Assembly: GCA_035299065.1 (NCBI GenBank)
Contig: DATGXI010000053.1
Span: forward strand, 1-32,876
DNA from: DASPJQ01 sp035299065
GTDB taxonomy: Bacteria > Bacteroidota > Bacteroidia > Flavobacteriales_D > UBA2798
DNA length: 32,876 nt
Direction: 5' to 3'
Below, in pieces: positions 8,201-16,198 of this stretch. The notes beneath the pieces are model-generated. The model was given only the letters and a program-made list of their open reading frames with translations. It made no database searches and was not told the origin of the DNA. How positions within the stretch are numbered: position 1 is the stretch's first letter; every line of letters begins with the position of its first letter. Both the position numbers and the translations under genes were made by a program.

Positions 8201-11200
8201 ATAGAGGTCGTTATGGAAATGCCTTGTACCTGGACAATATAAACATTACAGCAACATTTACCACACCACCTGTTGCCGATTTTACAGCCAGTTCAACAAG
8301 CGTATGTGCCGGAAGTTCGGTTACCTTTACCAATACAACAACAGGAGGAACCAGTTACAGTTGGACATTCCCTGGTGGAACTCCAGGCACATCCACAGCA
8401 ACAAATCCAACAATTACCTACAGTACCCCGGGAACATATAACGTAACCCTGGTAGCAACTGGTCCGGCCGGTAGCGATACTGAAACAAAAACAGGATACA
8501 TAATTGTAGTAGGTGCACCAACCACTGCGAATGCCGGTGCAGATCAAACCGCATGTGAAGGAGCCACAGCAACCATGGCTGGTAATACAGCAGTTGTTGG
8601 TAGCGGCACCTGGACAAAAGTTTCGGGTCCAGCAGGAGGTACAATTACCACACCAACATCACCAACAACAACTATAACTGCGTTAGCCCCCGGCACGTAT
8701 GTTTTTCAGTGGACCATAAGCAACGCACCATGTACGGCATCCAGTGATCAAATGACATTAACTGTTACCGGATTGCCAACAACGGCCAATGCCGGTGCCG
8801 ATCAAACCATTTGCAACACCACCACAACAGCAACCATGGCAGGAAATGTTCCAACAACCGGAACCGGCACATGGACAAAAATTTCGGGCCCGGCTGGCGG
8901 AACAATTACCACGCCTTCTTCTGCAACTACAACCATAACTGCGTTAGTGACTGGCACGTATGTTTACCAATGGACAATTACCAATGGTTCATGCGCCCCT
9001 TCGAGCGATCAAATGAGCATTGTTGTAAATGCTCCACCAACTGCATCTAACGCTGGTCCTGATCAAACCATTTGCAATACCACTACAACAGTAACAATGG
9101 CCGGTAACACGCCTGCAATTGGCACAGGCACCTGGACAAAAGTTTCGGGTCCTGCGGGTGGAACAATTACTACACCAACATCACCAACAAGCACTATCAC
9201 AGCATTGGCCACCGGTACGTATGTTTACCAATGGACAATTACAAACAATCCGTGCACAGCAAGCAGTGATCAAATGAGCATTGTTGTGAATGCACCACCT
9301 ACAACAGCCAATGCCGGTGCCGATCAAACCATTTGCAATACTAGTACAACTGTAACTATGGCGGGTAATACGCCAACCATTGGAACAGGTACATGGACAA
9401 AAGTTTCGGGTCCTGCAGGTGGAACAATTACAACGCCCACATCACCAACCAGTACTATAACTGCGTTAGTGACCGGCACGTATGTTTACCAATGGACAAT
9501 TACAAACAATCCGTGTACGGCAAGCAGTGATCAAATGACCATTGTTGTGAATGCGCCTCCTACAGCAGCCAATGCCGGTGCCGATCAAAGTATTTGTACC
9601 TCGGCAGGTGGCGTTACACTTGCAGGAAACACACCAACAGTTGGAACAGGCACATGGACTCAGGTGAGTGGACCCGCATCAACAATTACCACGCCATCAT
9701 CACCTACATCAACTGTAACTGGAATATCGGTTGTGGGAACGTATGTGTACCGCTGGACTATTTCAAATAATCCTTGCACGGCTTCATTCGATAACATGAC
9801 GGTGACAGTGACAGCAGGACCAACAACTGCCAATGCAGGTCCAGATCAAACAATTTGTTCAACACCTTCTTCAACATCAATGGCTGGAAATACACCAACT
9901 GTTGGAACAGGAACATGGACAAAAATTTCAGGTCCGGCAGGTGGTGCAATTACCACACCTACATCGCCAACAACAAATATTACAGGATTAAATGTTGGAA
10001 CCTATGTTTACCAGTGGACAATTGTGAGCGCACCGTGTCCAAATTCAAGTGATCAAATGACCATTGTTGTGAATGCACCACCAACATCAGCAAATGCTGG
10101 TCCTGATCAGAGCATTTGTACTTCAGCCGGAGGAGTGACATTGGCAGGAAATACACCAACAGTTGGAACCGGTGCCTGGACGCAGGTGAGTGGACCAGCT
10201 TCAACAATTACCACTCCTTCATCACCTACGTCAACCGTAACAGGAATGGTAACGGTTGGAACGTATGTTTACAGGTGGACCATTTCAAACAATCCATGTA
10301 CAGCTTCATTTGATAACATGACGGTGACAGTTACAGCAGGACCAACAACAGCCAATGCAGGTCCTGATCAAACCATATGCTCAACCACCACCAGTGTAAC
10401 CATGGCTGGAAATACACCCACAGTGGGCGCTGGTACCTGGACAAAAATTTCGGGTCCTGCTGGTGGAACAATAACTACGCCAACATCGCCAACAACAACC
10501 ATAACTGCGTTAGTAGCCGGTACGTATGTTTACCAATGGACAGTCGTTAGTGCGCCTTGTCCTAACTCAAGTGATCAAATGACCATTGTTGTTAATGCAC
10601 CACCTACAACAGCCAATGCCGGTCCTGATCAAACAATTTGTTCAACTACCACAACAGTTACCATGGCTGGTAATACAGCTACAGTTGGCACAGGTACCTG
10701 GACAAAAGTTTCGGGTCCTGCAGGAGGAGCAATTACTACTGCATCATCACCAACCACAACCATTACCGGTTTAGCAACCGGTACATATGTTTACCAGTGG
10801 ACAATTACAAACAATCCATGTACGGCAAGTAGTGATCAAATGACCATTGTTGTTAACGCGCCACCTACAACAGCCAATGCCGGAGCTGATCAAACAATTT
10901 GCTCAACCACCACAACAGTTACCATGGCTGGTAATACACCAACTGTAGGTGCAGGTACCTGGACAAAAGTTTCCGGTCCTGCTGGTGGAACAATAACAAC
11001 AGCAAGTTCTCCAACCACAACTATAACTGCGTTAGTGGCTGGTACCTATGTTTACCAATGGACGATTACAAATAATCCATGTACGGCAAGCAGTGACCAA
11101 ATGACCATTGTTGTAAATGATCCGCCAACAACAGCCAATGCCGGAGCTGATCAAACAATTTGTTCAACTACAACAACCATTACCATGTCAGGTAATGCTG

Positions 11201-12348
11201 CAACGGTTGGAACCGGTTTATGGACGCAGGTGAGTGGCCCGCTCTCAACCATTACCACACCATCATCACCTTCAACCACCATTACCGGCTTAACCGCAGG
11301 TGTGTACATTTATGAATGGACAATTAATAATGCACCTTGTGCTTCATCAAGCGACCAGGTAAGTATTGTTGTGAATGAAGTACCAACTGTTGCTAATGCT
11401 GGTTTAGACCAAACCATTTGTGGAGCATCGGGTATGTATACAATGACAGGTAATACACCTGCAAGTGGAAGTGGAACATGGACACAGGTAAGTGGGCCGG
11501 CTTCAACCATCACTTCGCCATCATCGCCTTCAACAACCCTTACCGGGTTAACAGGTGGTGTATATGTTTACGAATGGACAATTGATAACGCTCCATGTGT
11601 TGCTTCAATTGACCAGGTAACTGTTACGGTTGACTCAGCAGTAAATGCCAATGCCGGTTTGGATCAAACCATTTGTGAAAATGATAGTTTGCAATTGACC
11701 GGTACAGGTGGTGGAACATATAGCTGGAGTCCGCCAAGCGGATTAGTCTCAACAAGCATTTCAAATCCAATGGCAGGACCTACCACGGACATTGATTATG
11801 TGTTAACGGTGACCAACGGTTCGTGTACTGATGCAGATACAATTCATATAACGGTAAATCCTGCACCGCCAATTCCGGTAATAACACAAAACATGGATAC
11901 CCTTGTTGCAAGCCCTGCAACAGGTTATACGTATCAATGGTATCTTGACGGAAATCCAATAAGTGGTGCAACAAGCTCCACGTATATTTTTACGGTAAAT
12001 GGTGATTATACGGTTGAAATTACAGATGGCATTTCATGTGCATCGTCATCGGCCATTATGACCATTACCACTTCAGGTATTGAATTAACACCAGGCGATA
12101 ACGCAGAGCTGACTGTTTATCCAAACCCCAATGATGGAACATTTACCGTAGCACTTAATTCGGTATTTGGTGCTAACTGCACTGTAACAGTTCATAATGA
12201 TGTTGGTCAATTGGTGTTTACAAAGCCCGTACAGTTTGCAACGGCAAGTTCGTTCCAATTAAATTTACGGGGTGTTGCCCGAGGCTCCTATGTGTTAACG
12301 GTAATGGATGGTGCAAAACGCTATACGCAACGTGTGATTATTCAGTAA
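5218..12348 (+). CDS. Giant T9SS cargo protein: Asp-box propeller, PKD and 12 Ig/PKD-like repeats
   Basis: The product has 2376 residues from the ATG at 5218, chosen over a TTG at 5155 because a signal peptide (residues 1-21, ending AKSQ) begins exactly there. In order: residues about 114-750 carry eleven Asp-box-like motifs of the form (S/T)TNSGTSW or STDGGVTW, as in sialidase or VPS10-type propellers; a PKD domain (about 755-837); a MAM or choice-of-anchor-J jelly-roll (about 841-1011, containing FDVAYARYN and LYLDNINI); a second PKD (about 1016-1098); twelve 87-residue repeats (1101 to about 2141) plus a degenerate thirteenth; an Ig-like segment with YTYQWYLDG; and a T9SS type A sorting domain from about 2295 (VYPNPNDGTF). 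It is presumably a surface-exposed or secreted adhesin or enzyme-scaffold; no catalytic residues are evident. A terminator follows at 12367. Confidence 0.88.
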   Translation: MNKITTLSLAFILITQLAKSQDWVTFKEDPNKNFYETVQEFENYWAGKTIEKGQGYKAFRRWQEYMEPRVYPKGDVKLASRAYEEFQKWLVDHPIEDLGTRAAAWTPMGPTGAPIGGGAGRINALRFDPTNSNIVYACTPAGGLWKTTNSGTSWSTNTDQLSVIGCTDIAIDPTNTNIMYMATGDGDAGDTYSIGVLKSTDGGVTWNPSGLSWTVSQGRTISKLLINPTTPSTLIAATNVGIYRTTNSGTSWTMVQAGNFKDAEFKPTDPTTVYVSSDEFWLSTNSGLTFTQITAGVPTAATNNRIAIGVTPADPTYVYLLASDNSSGFLGLYRSTNSGTSFTTRSTTPNILGYSSTGSGTGGQGWYDLAIDVSETNRDVVIVGGVNIWRSTNGGTSWTINAHWTGTGAPYVHADIHDLVFLPGSGSTYWSGNDGGAFRTTNSGTSWSDLSSNLQIAQQYRVGLSAATANLLVTGHQDNGTNKLSGATWSEIYGGDGMDCFIDRTDDNRIFASYVYGDYQRSTTGGASWTNIVTGLTGTAAWLAPFHQDPVVTNTIYCGYQNIFKSTNSGTSWTSLAALPGTGSVVEFKVAPSNVNYIYALKSNAVYKTINGGTSWTTVTATLPVGVAALTNLEICPTDPLKVWVTFSGYSSGNKVFMTTNGGTSWTNYSTGLPNIPHNTIVYQNSTADGLYVGTDVGVYYRDNTLSTWQPYFAGLPNVIVRDLEIFYPTGKLRAATFGRGTWETDLYSPGTSAPVAQFTSDRQVICAGQTVNFTDLSTYAPTSWAWTFAGGTPATSTLQNPSVVFSAPGTYTVTLTATNANGSDAETKTAYITVSTIQTLPVVEGFEAATFAPANWFIKDANLNGQTWERNATLGAWGTSSACAMFNNYNYDEAGARDELSTAKYDFSGVTTSTLTFDVAYARYNATYSDTLAVLVSTDCGITFNQVWLKGGTTLATAPDNTTGFTPTTTEWRAESVSLTTYAGQPDVMVVFQNRGRYGNALYLDNINITATFTTPPVADFTASSTSVCAGSSVTFTNTTTGGTSYSWTFPGGTPGTSTATNPTITYSTPGTYNVTLVATGPAGSDTETKTGYIIVVGAPTTANAGADQTACEGATATMAGNTAVVGSGTWTKVSGPAGGTITTPTSPTTTITALAPGTYVFQWTISNAPCTASSDQMTLTVTGLPTTANAGADQTICNTTTTATMAGNVPTTGTGTWTKISGPAGGTITTPSSATTTITALVTGTYVYQWTITNGSCAPSSDQMSIVVNAPPTASNAGPDQTICNTTTTVTMAGNTPAIGTGTWTKVSGPAGGTITTPTSPTSTITALATGTYVYQWTITNNPCTASSDQMSIVVNAPPTTANAGADQTICNTSTTVTMAGNTPTIGTGTWTKVSGPAGGTITTPTSPTSTITALVTGTYVYQWTITNNPCTASSDQMTIVVNAPPTAANAGADQSICTSAGGVTLAGNTPTVGTGTWTQVSGPASTITTPSSPTSTVTGISVVGTYVYRWTISNNPCTASFDNMTVTVTAGPTTANAGPDQTICSTPSSTSMAGNTPTVGTGTWTKISGPAGGAITTPTSPTTNITGLNVGTYVYQWTIVSAPCPNSSDQMTIVVNAPPTSANAGPDQSICTSAGGVTLAGNTPTVGTGAWTQVSGPASTITTPSSPTSTVTGMVTVGTYVYRWTISNNPCTASFDNMTVTVTAGPTTANAGPDQTICSTTTSVTMAGNTPTVGAGTWTKISGPAGGTITTPTSPTTTITALVAGTYVYQWTVVSAPCPNSSDQMTIVVNAPPTTANAGPDQTICSTTTTVTMAGNTATVGTGTWTKVSGPAGGAITTASSPTTTITGLATGTYVYQWTITNNPCTASSDQMTIVVNAPPTTANAGADQTICSTTTTVTMAGNTPTVGAGTWTKVSGPAGGTITTASSPTTTITALVAGTYVYQWTITNNPCTASSDQMTIVVNDPPTTANAGADQTICSTTTTITMSGNAATVGTGLWTQVSGPLSTITTPSSPSTTITGLTAGVYIYEWTINNAPCASSSDQVSIVVNEVPTVANAGLDQTICGASGMYTMTGNTPASGSGTWTQVSGPASTITSPSSPSTTLTGLTGGVYVYEWTIDNAPCVASIDQVTVTVDSAVNANAGLDQTICENDSLQLTGTGGGTYSWSPPSGLVSTSISNPMAGPTTDIDYVLTVTNGSCTDADTIHITVNPAPPIPVITQNMDTLVASPATGYTYQWYLDGNPISGATSSTYIFTVNGDYTVEITDGISCASSSAIMTITTSGIELTPGDNAELTVYPNPNDGTFTVALNSVFGANCTVTVHNDVGQLVFTKPVQFATASSFQLNLRGVARGSYVLTVMDGAKRYTQRVIIQ
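8518..11649 (+). repeat. 12-copy tandem repeat array, period 261 bp (87 aa), inside the giant T9SS protein
   Basis: Repeat starts, taking the first Pro codon before T-x-A-N-A-G as marker, fall at 8518, 8776, 9037, 9298, 9559, 9820, 10081, 10342, 10603, 10864, 11125 and 11383. Nine intervals are exactly 261 bases and two are 258. A diverged thirteenth unit starts near 11641. Each unit reads NAG(A/P)DQTIC ... MAGNTP ... GTWTKVSGPA ... ITTP.SPTTTIT ... GTYVYQWTI.N.PC..SSDQMT(I/V)VVN, resembling PKD/K319-like Ig repeats. Each unit keeps one Cys in DQTIC and one in NPC, an expected intra-domain pair. Units 5 and 7 match each other, as do 6 and 8, pointing to a nested two-unit duplication. Confidence 0.95.
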
Positions 12349-12366
12349 TGCTAATTTATTTATAGC

Positions 12367-12400
12367 AAAAAGCCTCCGCTAAACTGGAGGCTTTTTTTTT
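12367..12400 (+). terminator. Intrinsic terminator after the giant repeat protein
   Basis: The stem GCCTCC (12372-12377) pairs with GGAGGC (12386-12391) around the 8-base loop GCTAAACT. It is extended by an A-run (12367-12371) pairing with the first Ts and followed by nine Ts (12392-12400). It begins 18 bases after the stop codon. The A/T symmetry would let it work on the other strand too, but no gene ends there. Confidence 0.9.
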
Positions 12401-12554
12401 GAAAAGCCGATTCGGAAAAATATCAAACACACATGTTAATTTTTTCAAGAATACAAGAATGAGCAAATGCTTGTTGATTTTTGAGGCGTAATTCCCGTTT
12501 TTAGTGATATCATCAACGGTATTTTAACTAAATTCATGGTTCCAAAAAACAGGT

Positions 12555-15539
12555 ATGAAAATCAATTTTATTAAAATTTCATTTATAGCCGTTCTTGCTA
12601 TGGCTATAAATTTTTTGCATGCGCAAACAATTAGTCAGCCGCATTTGCAATTGAGCAAAGGGGGGTATCCCTGGTCATTTAAATTCACTGAATTTGATAG
12701 TGAAGTTGTGTATGAAAACATGCCCTATGTTGATGCAGCAGCCTTGCAGGCCGAAGATGATGCGAATGCGGCTGCTGGCAGCAAGGTATTGCGTTTTGGT
12801 TACGATCATTACGTTTCGTATAAGCTGACAAATTCTGGTGTTTGGCATAACCTGAACAATGGCGATAAAATATGGCGCATTGGTATTGCATCAGCAGGTG
12901 CTTTAACCATGAACATTTCCTTTAAAAGTTTAAACCTGCCTGATGGCTGCCGTTTATTTGTTTACAATGGCGACAAAACAGAGTTTCACGGTGCATTTAC
13001 CCAGGAACATGTAACACCCGGAGATAAAATGCTTGGTTCGGAATTATTGTCGGGCGAAAAAGTAGTTGTGGAATTATATGTTCCGAAAAGCGCACTTGAT
13101 CATGTATATCTTGAAATATGGCGCGTAACACATGCTTATAAAGATTTGCGTTATGCTGTTACACGAACATTTGGTGCATCAGGTTCGTGTGAAAACAATG
13201 CGCGTTGCCCGAGTTATGCAGCATGGGATAACCAAATACGTTCAGGAATTTGTCTTGTAAACGGTGGTGAGTTTTGTAGTGCCGCGCTTATAAACAATAC
13301 GTGTAATGATGGTAAAGCGTATGTACTTACGGCCAACCATTGTGGAAGCTCAGGTTTTGGTTCATGGGTTTTTCGTTTTAATTGGGAGTCTACCGGTTGC
13401 ACAACACCAGGATCAAGTCCTTCTTCCAATTCAATTTCAGGAGGAACGCAGCGAGCAGCCTATGCCGGTGCCGACATGAGCCTTGTTGAAATGAATAGTG
13501 TACCACCCTTATCGTACAATGTATATTATGCTGGTTGGGACCGCAACAATACAGCGCCCACAAATCCGTTTGGTATACATCACCCGAGTGGTGACATTAA
13601 AAAATTCAGTCAAACAACAGGAACCGGATCCAGCGCAACATATAGTGGTGCTGCGTGCTGGCAAACCCCAACATGGACCGATGGTGTAACTGAACCCGGT
13701 TCATCAGGCTCACCCTTATTTAATTCATCAGGATTAATTATTGGACAATTATATGGAGGCCCTTCAGATTGCAGTTGTGAAGGAAGTGCTTCCTGCGGTT
13801 ATGATTTTTATGGAAAAGTGTTTACCTCATGGACCGGTGGTGGAACAAATCCAACGCGTTTGAGCAATTGGCTTGATCCATGTTCAACAGGAACAACTAC
13901 GCTTTCAGGATATGATCCAAACGCTTCAACGGTTGCGCTTGATGCAGGCATATCTTCAATTACAAGTCCTGAAAATGCATCAACCAGCTGCGATCCAAAT
14001 TTTACACCGGTTGTTGTGTTGCGTAATTATGGAACAACTACATTAACTACTGTAAATATAAATTATCATCTTGACGCAGCAACACCAGCTGTTTTTGCCT
14101 GGACTGGTTCATTAGCCAGTGGGTCAAGCACAAGTGTTACATTGCCTGCATTTACTGCCAGTGTTGCAGCGCACACATGGACAGCTTACACATCAAACCC
14201 GAATGGCGGTGTTGATGGGAATGCAACCAATGATTCAAATACAAACAGCTTCACAGTAATTTCAGCACCAACCGGAACAGCTTTGCCATTTACACAAGGA
14301 TTTGACCCGGTTACTTTTCCACCTGCAGGATGGACAATTATAAATCCTGATGCAAATGTTACCTGGGTGCGTTCAACCGCTGCCAGTGGTTACGGTGCAA
14401 GTACAGCATCAGCAAGGTTTGATAATTTTAGTTCGGCAACGGATATAAGTGGTGAAAGTGATTACCTGGAAACACCTGTACTTGATTTTACAGGAACAGG
14501 CACATTAAATCTTTTGTTTGATGTTGCTTATGCGCGTTACGATGCATCCTATTTTGATTCATTGTACGTTTGGATTACGACTGATTGTGGCGGAACATGG
14601 ACAAAAATTTTTGGCAGTGGAAGCACAGGACTGGCAACAGCCGCTGACAATACAAGTGCATTTACACCAACCGCAACCCAATGGGATACGTACACTGTTG
14701 ACCTGAGTGCGTATGCCGGAATTACAAGTGTGCAAATTCGTTTTGAAAATAAAAGTGGTTGGGGAAATTACCTTTACCTGGATAACATAAATATTTCATA
14801 CCCTGTTATGCCTGTTGCCGATTTTTCAGGAACACCAACCATGGTTTGCCAGGGCGAAACAGTTGTGTTTACAAATTCAACAACCGGAGCAACATCGTAT
14901 AGCTGGACATTTGGTGGCGGTACACCGGGTTCATCAACGTCAGCAAGCCCAACAGTTACTTACAATACACCGGGCACATATAATGTTACACTTGTAGCAA
15001 CAAGTGGCGCAGGTAGCGATACCGAAGTAAAAACCGGTTATATTGTTGTAAATGCCAACCCGCCAACACCAACCATAAGCAATTTGGCAGGTACCTTGAG
15101 TGCCACACCTTCAACAGGCTATACGTACCAATGGTATTTAAATGGTAGCCCGGTTAGCGGGGCCAATGCGTCAACCTATACACCTGCAGTAAATGGTAAC
15201 TACACGGTTGAAATTACCGATTCACTGGGATGTTCAGCCCTGTCAGCCGTAACAACCTTTACAGGCTTGTTTGAAAATAGTGATGCAGGCGGTATGATTG
15301 GTGTATATCCAAATCCAACACAGGGATTATTTACTGTTACGCTGAACACAAATTTTGGGCAGGATTGTGATCTTGCTATTTACAATGGTGTTGGTCAACT
15401 TATGTTTTCAAAACCGGTGCAGTTTGCAACGGGTACAAGGTCATTTGAAATGAATGTGGCAGGATTGGCGCCAGGTGTGTATACGTTGAGTATTACTGAT
15501 GGAACCAAACGTTACAACCATAAATTGGTAATTGAATAA
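12555..15539 (+). CDS. Secreted trypsin-like serine peptidase (lysyl-endopeptidase type) with PKD and T9SS sorting domain
   Basis: The product has 994 residues with a signal peptide (1-23, ending LHAQ). An N-terminal beta-rich prodomain (about 25-215) precedes a chymotrypsin-fold protease with the triad His262 (TANHCGSS), Asp307 (GADMSLVEM) and Ser384 (GSSGSPLF). The TANHCG and GSSGSPL forms and several Cys resemble bacterial lysyl endopeptidases, so cleavage after Lys is possible but not shown. After the protease come a CARDB-like segment (about 455-570), a choice-of-anchor-J or MAM jelly-roll (about 575-750), a PKD domain (about 755-835), an Ig-like segment with YTYQWYLNGS, and a T9SS type A sorting domain (VYPNPTQGLF). 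The last four modules closely resemble those of the gene upstream. It lies 206 bases after that gene, between two terminators, so is probably transcribed alone. Confidence 0.9.
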   Translation: MKINFIKISFIAVLAMAINFLHAQTISQPHLQLSKGGYPWSFKFTEFDSEVVYENMPYVDAAALQAEDDANAAAGSKVLRFGYDHYVSYKLTNSGVWHNLNNGDKIWRIGIASAGALTMNISFKSLNLPDGCRLFVYNGDKTEFHGAFTQEHVTPGDKMLGSELLSGEKVVVELYVPKSALDHVYLEIWRVTHAYKDLRYAVTRTFGASGSCENNARCPSYAAWDNQIRSGICLVNGGEFCSAALINNTCNDGKAYVLTANHCGSSGFGSWVFRFNWESTGCTTPGSSPSSNSISGGTQRAAYAGADMSLVEMNSVPPLSYNVYYAGWDRNNTAPTNPFGIHHPSGDIKKFSQTTGTGSSATYSGAACWQTPTWTDGVTEPGSSGSPLFNSSGLIIGQLYGGPSDCSCEGSASCGYDFYGKVFTSWTGGGTNPTRLSNWLDPCSTGTTTLSGYDPNASTVALDAGISSITSPENASTSCDPNFTPVVVLRNYGTTTLTTVNINYHLDAATPAVFAWTGSLASGSSTSVTLPAFTASVAAHTWTAYTSNPNGGVDGNATNDSNTNSFTVISAPTGTALPFTQGFDPVTFPPAGWTIINPDANVTWVRSTAASGYGASTASARFDNFSSATDISGESDYLETPVLDFTGTGTLNLLFDVAYARYDASYFDSLYVWITTDCGGTWTKIFGSGSTGLATAADNTSAFTPTATQWDTYTVDLSAYAGITSVQIRFENKSGWGNYLYLDNINISYPVMPVADFSGTPTMVCQGETVVFTNSTTGATSYSWTFGGGTPGSSTSASPTVTYNTPGTYNVTLVATSGAGSDTEVKTGYIVVNANPPTPTISNLAGTLSATPSTGYTYQWYLNGSPVSGANASTYTPAVNGNYTVEITDSLGCSALSAVTTFTGLFENSDAGGMIGVYPNPTQGLFTVTLNTNFGQDCDLAIYNGVGQLMFSKPVQFATGTRSFEMNVAGLAPGVYTLSITDGTKRYNHKLVIE

Positions 15540-15567
15540 TTAAATTTAGGGAATAGATATAAAAATG

Positions 15568-15596
15568 AAGCCTCGTGTAAAAGCGGGGCTTTTTTT
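15568..15596 (+). terminator. Intrinsic terminator after the serine peptidase
   Basis: The stem AAGCCTCG (15568-15575) pairs with CGGGGCTT (15584-15591), with one T-G wobble, around the loop TGTAAAAG. A T-run follows to 15596. It begins 29 bases after the stop codon. Its stem resembles that of the terminator at 12367, in keeping with the shared 3' modules of the two genes. Confidence 0.88.
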
Positions 15597-15612
15597 GATT
15601 AGATGAGTTAAA

Positions 15613-15984
15613 TTGGAAGAAGAAACGTTTGATATATTGATAGGAGAAAACGTTTGGATTAAATGGGTTGATGTGCCTGGTAGGGATACACCTGAATTTA
15701 ATGCCGATGAATTGCTGAAACCTATTTTACCTTTTATACAGGGAATGGAAGCATATTGTGTTGCCGGTTGTTGCGGAATGGATGCATTTTCATTTTTGCC
15801 TGAGTATGTGCAGAAGGCCATTCAAACGGCTAATGTTGAAGACCTGAAACCAAAACTGGAATGGATAAGGCGTGAAGTTGAAAAAAGGCCTGAACCGCTT
15901 GTTTCTTGCACTGACTTTAATTCAACGTTTGAAAAAGGTGTTTTTTTAAAATTGCTGGACCATTTTATTGATATGATACCGTAA
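15613..15984 (+). CDS. Hypothetical cytosolic protein with CxxxCC motif
   Basis: The 123-residue protein has no signal peptide or membrane segment. The reading frame is closed by a TGA at 15604-15606, and the only workable start is the TTG at 15613; the first in-frame ATG would remove 44 residues. Visible features are an acidic N-terminus, a conserved-looking block EAYCVAGCCGMDAFSF (46-61) with Cys49, Cys53 and Cys54, and a charged helical C-terminal half with Cys99. The CCG-x-DAF block is reminiscent of small proteins filed under DUF6331, but I cannot confirm that. Three clustered Cys could bind a metal or be redox-active. It begins 73 bases after the protease stop, just past its terminator, so is likely expressed separately. 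Confidence 0.7.
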   Translation: MEEETFDILIGENVWIKWVDVPGRDTPEFNADELLKPILPFIQGMEAYCVAGCCGMDAFSFLPEYVQKAIQTANVEDLKPKLEWIRREVEKRPEPLVSCTDFNSTFEKGVFLKLLDHFIDMIP

Positions 15985-16113
15985 GGAGATTTTGAAACAA
16001 AGGGGTGGTGTTAACCCGGAATTACAAAATGTATTTTTTCAATATCCCCGCAAGGGATTGAGCCAAATAGCCCCGAGCCTGCATAATTTTTATTGCTTGC
16101 AATATGTTTGGGA

Positions 16114-16185
16114 GGGCTATAGGCGAAAGCCCGGCCCTTAAACAAACCATTTACGATTTTTGAACGAAAAGTTTTTGTTTAAGGG
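16114..16185. repeat. Two adjacent hairpins in the convergent 15985-16198 gap
   Basis: The 214-base gap between two converging genes holds a small hairpin, GGGCT (16114-16118) with AGCCC (16128-16132), and next to it a perfect 12-bp inverted repeat, CCCTTAAACAAA (16135-16146) with TTTGTTTAAGGG (16174-16185), separated by 27 bases. Neither is followed by a clear T-run on the plus strand. It may be a bidirectional transcription stop or a short interspersed element. Confidence 0.5.
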
Positions 16186-16198
16186 TGCGGCCAAAAAT

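Noticed and set aside
8518..11649. Regular repeats that might be read as a CRISPR array
   Set aside because: The units are 261 bases, in one open frame, and diverge mainly at silent sites; there are no short repeats with unique spacers and no cas genes.
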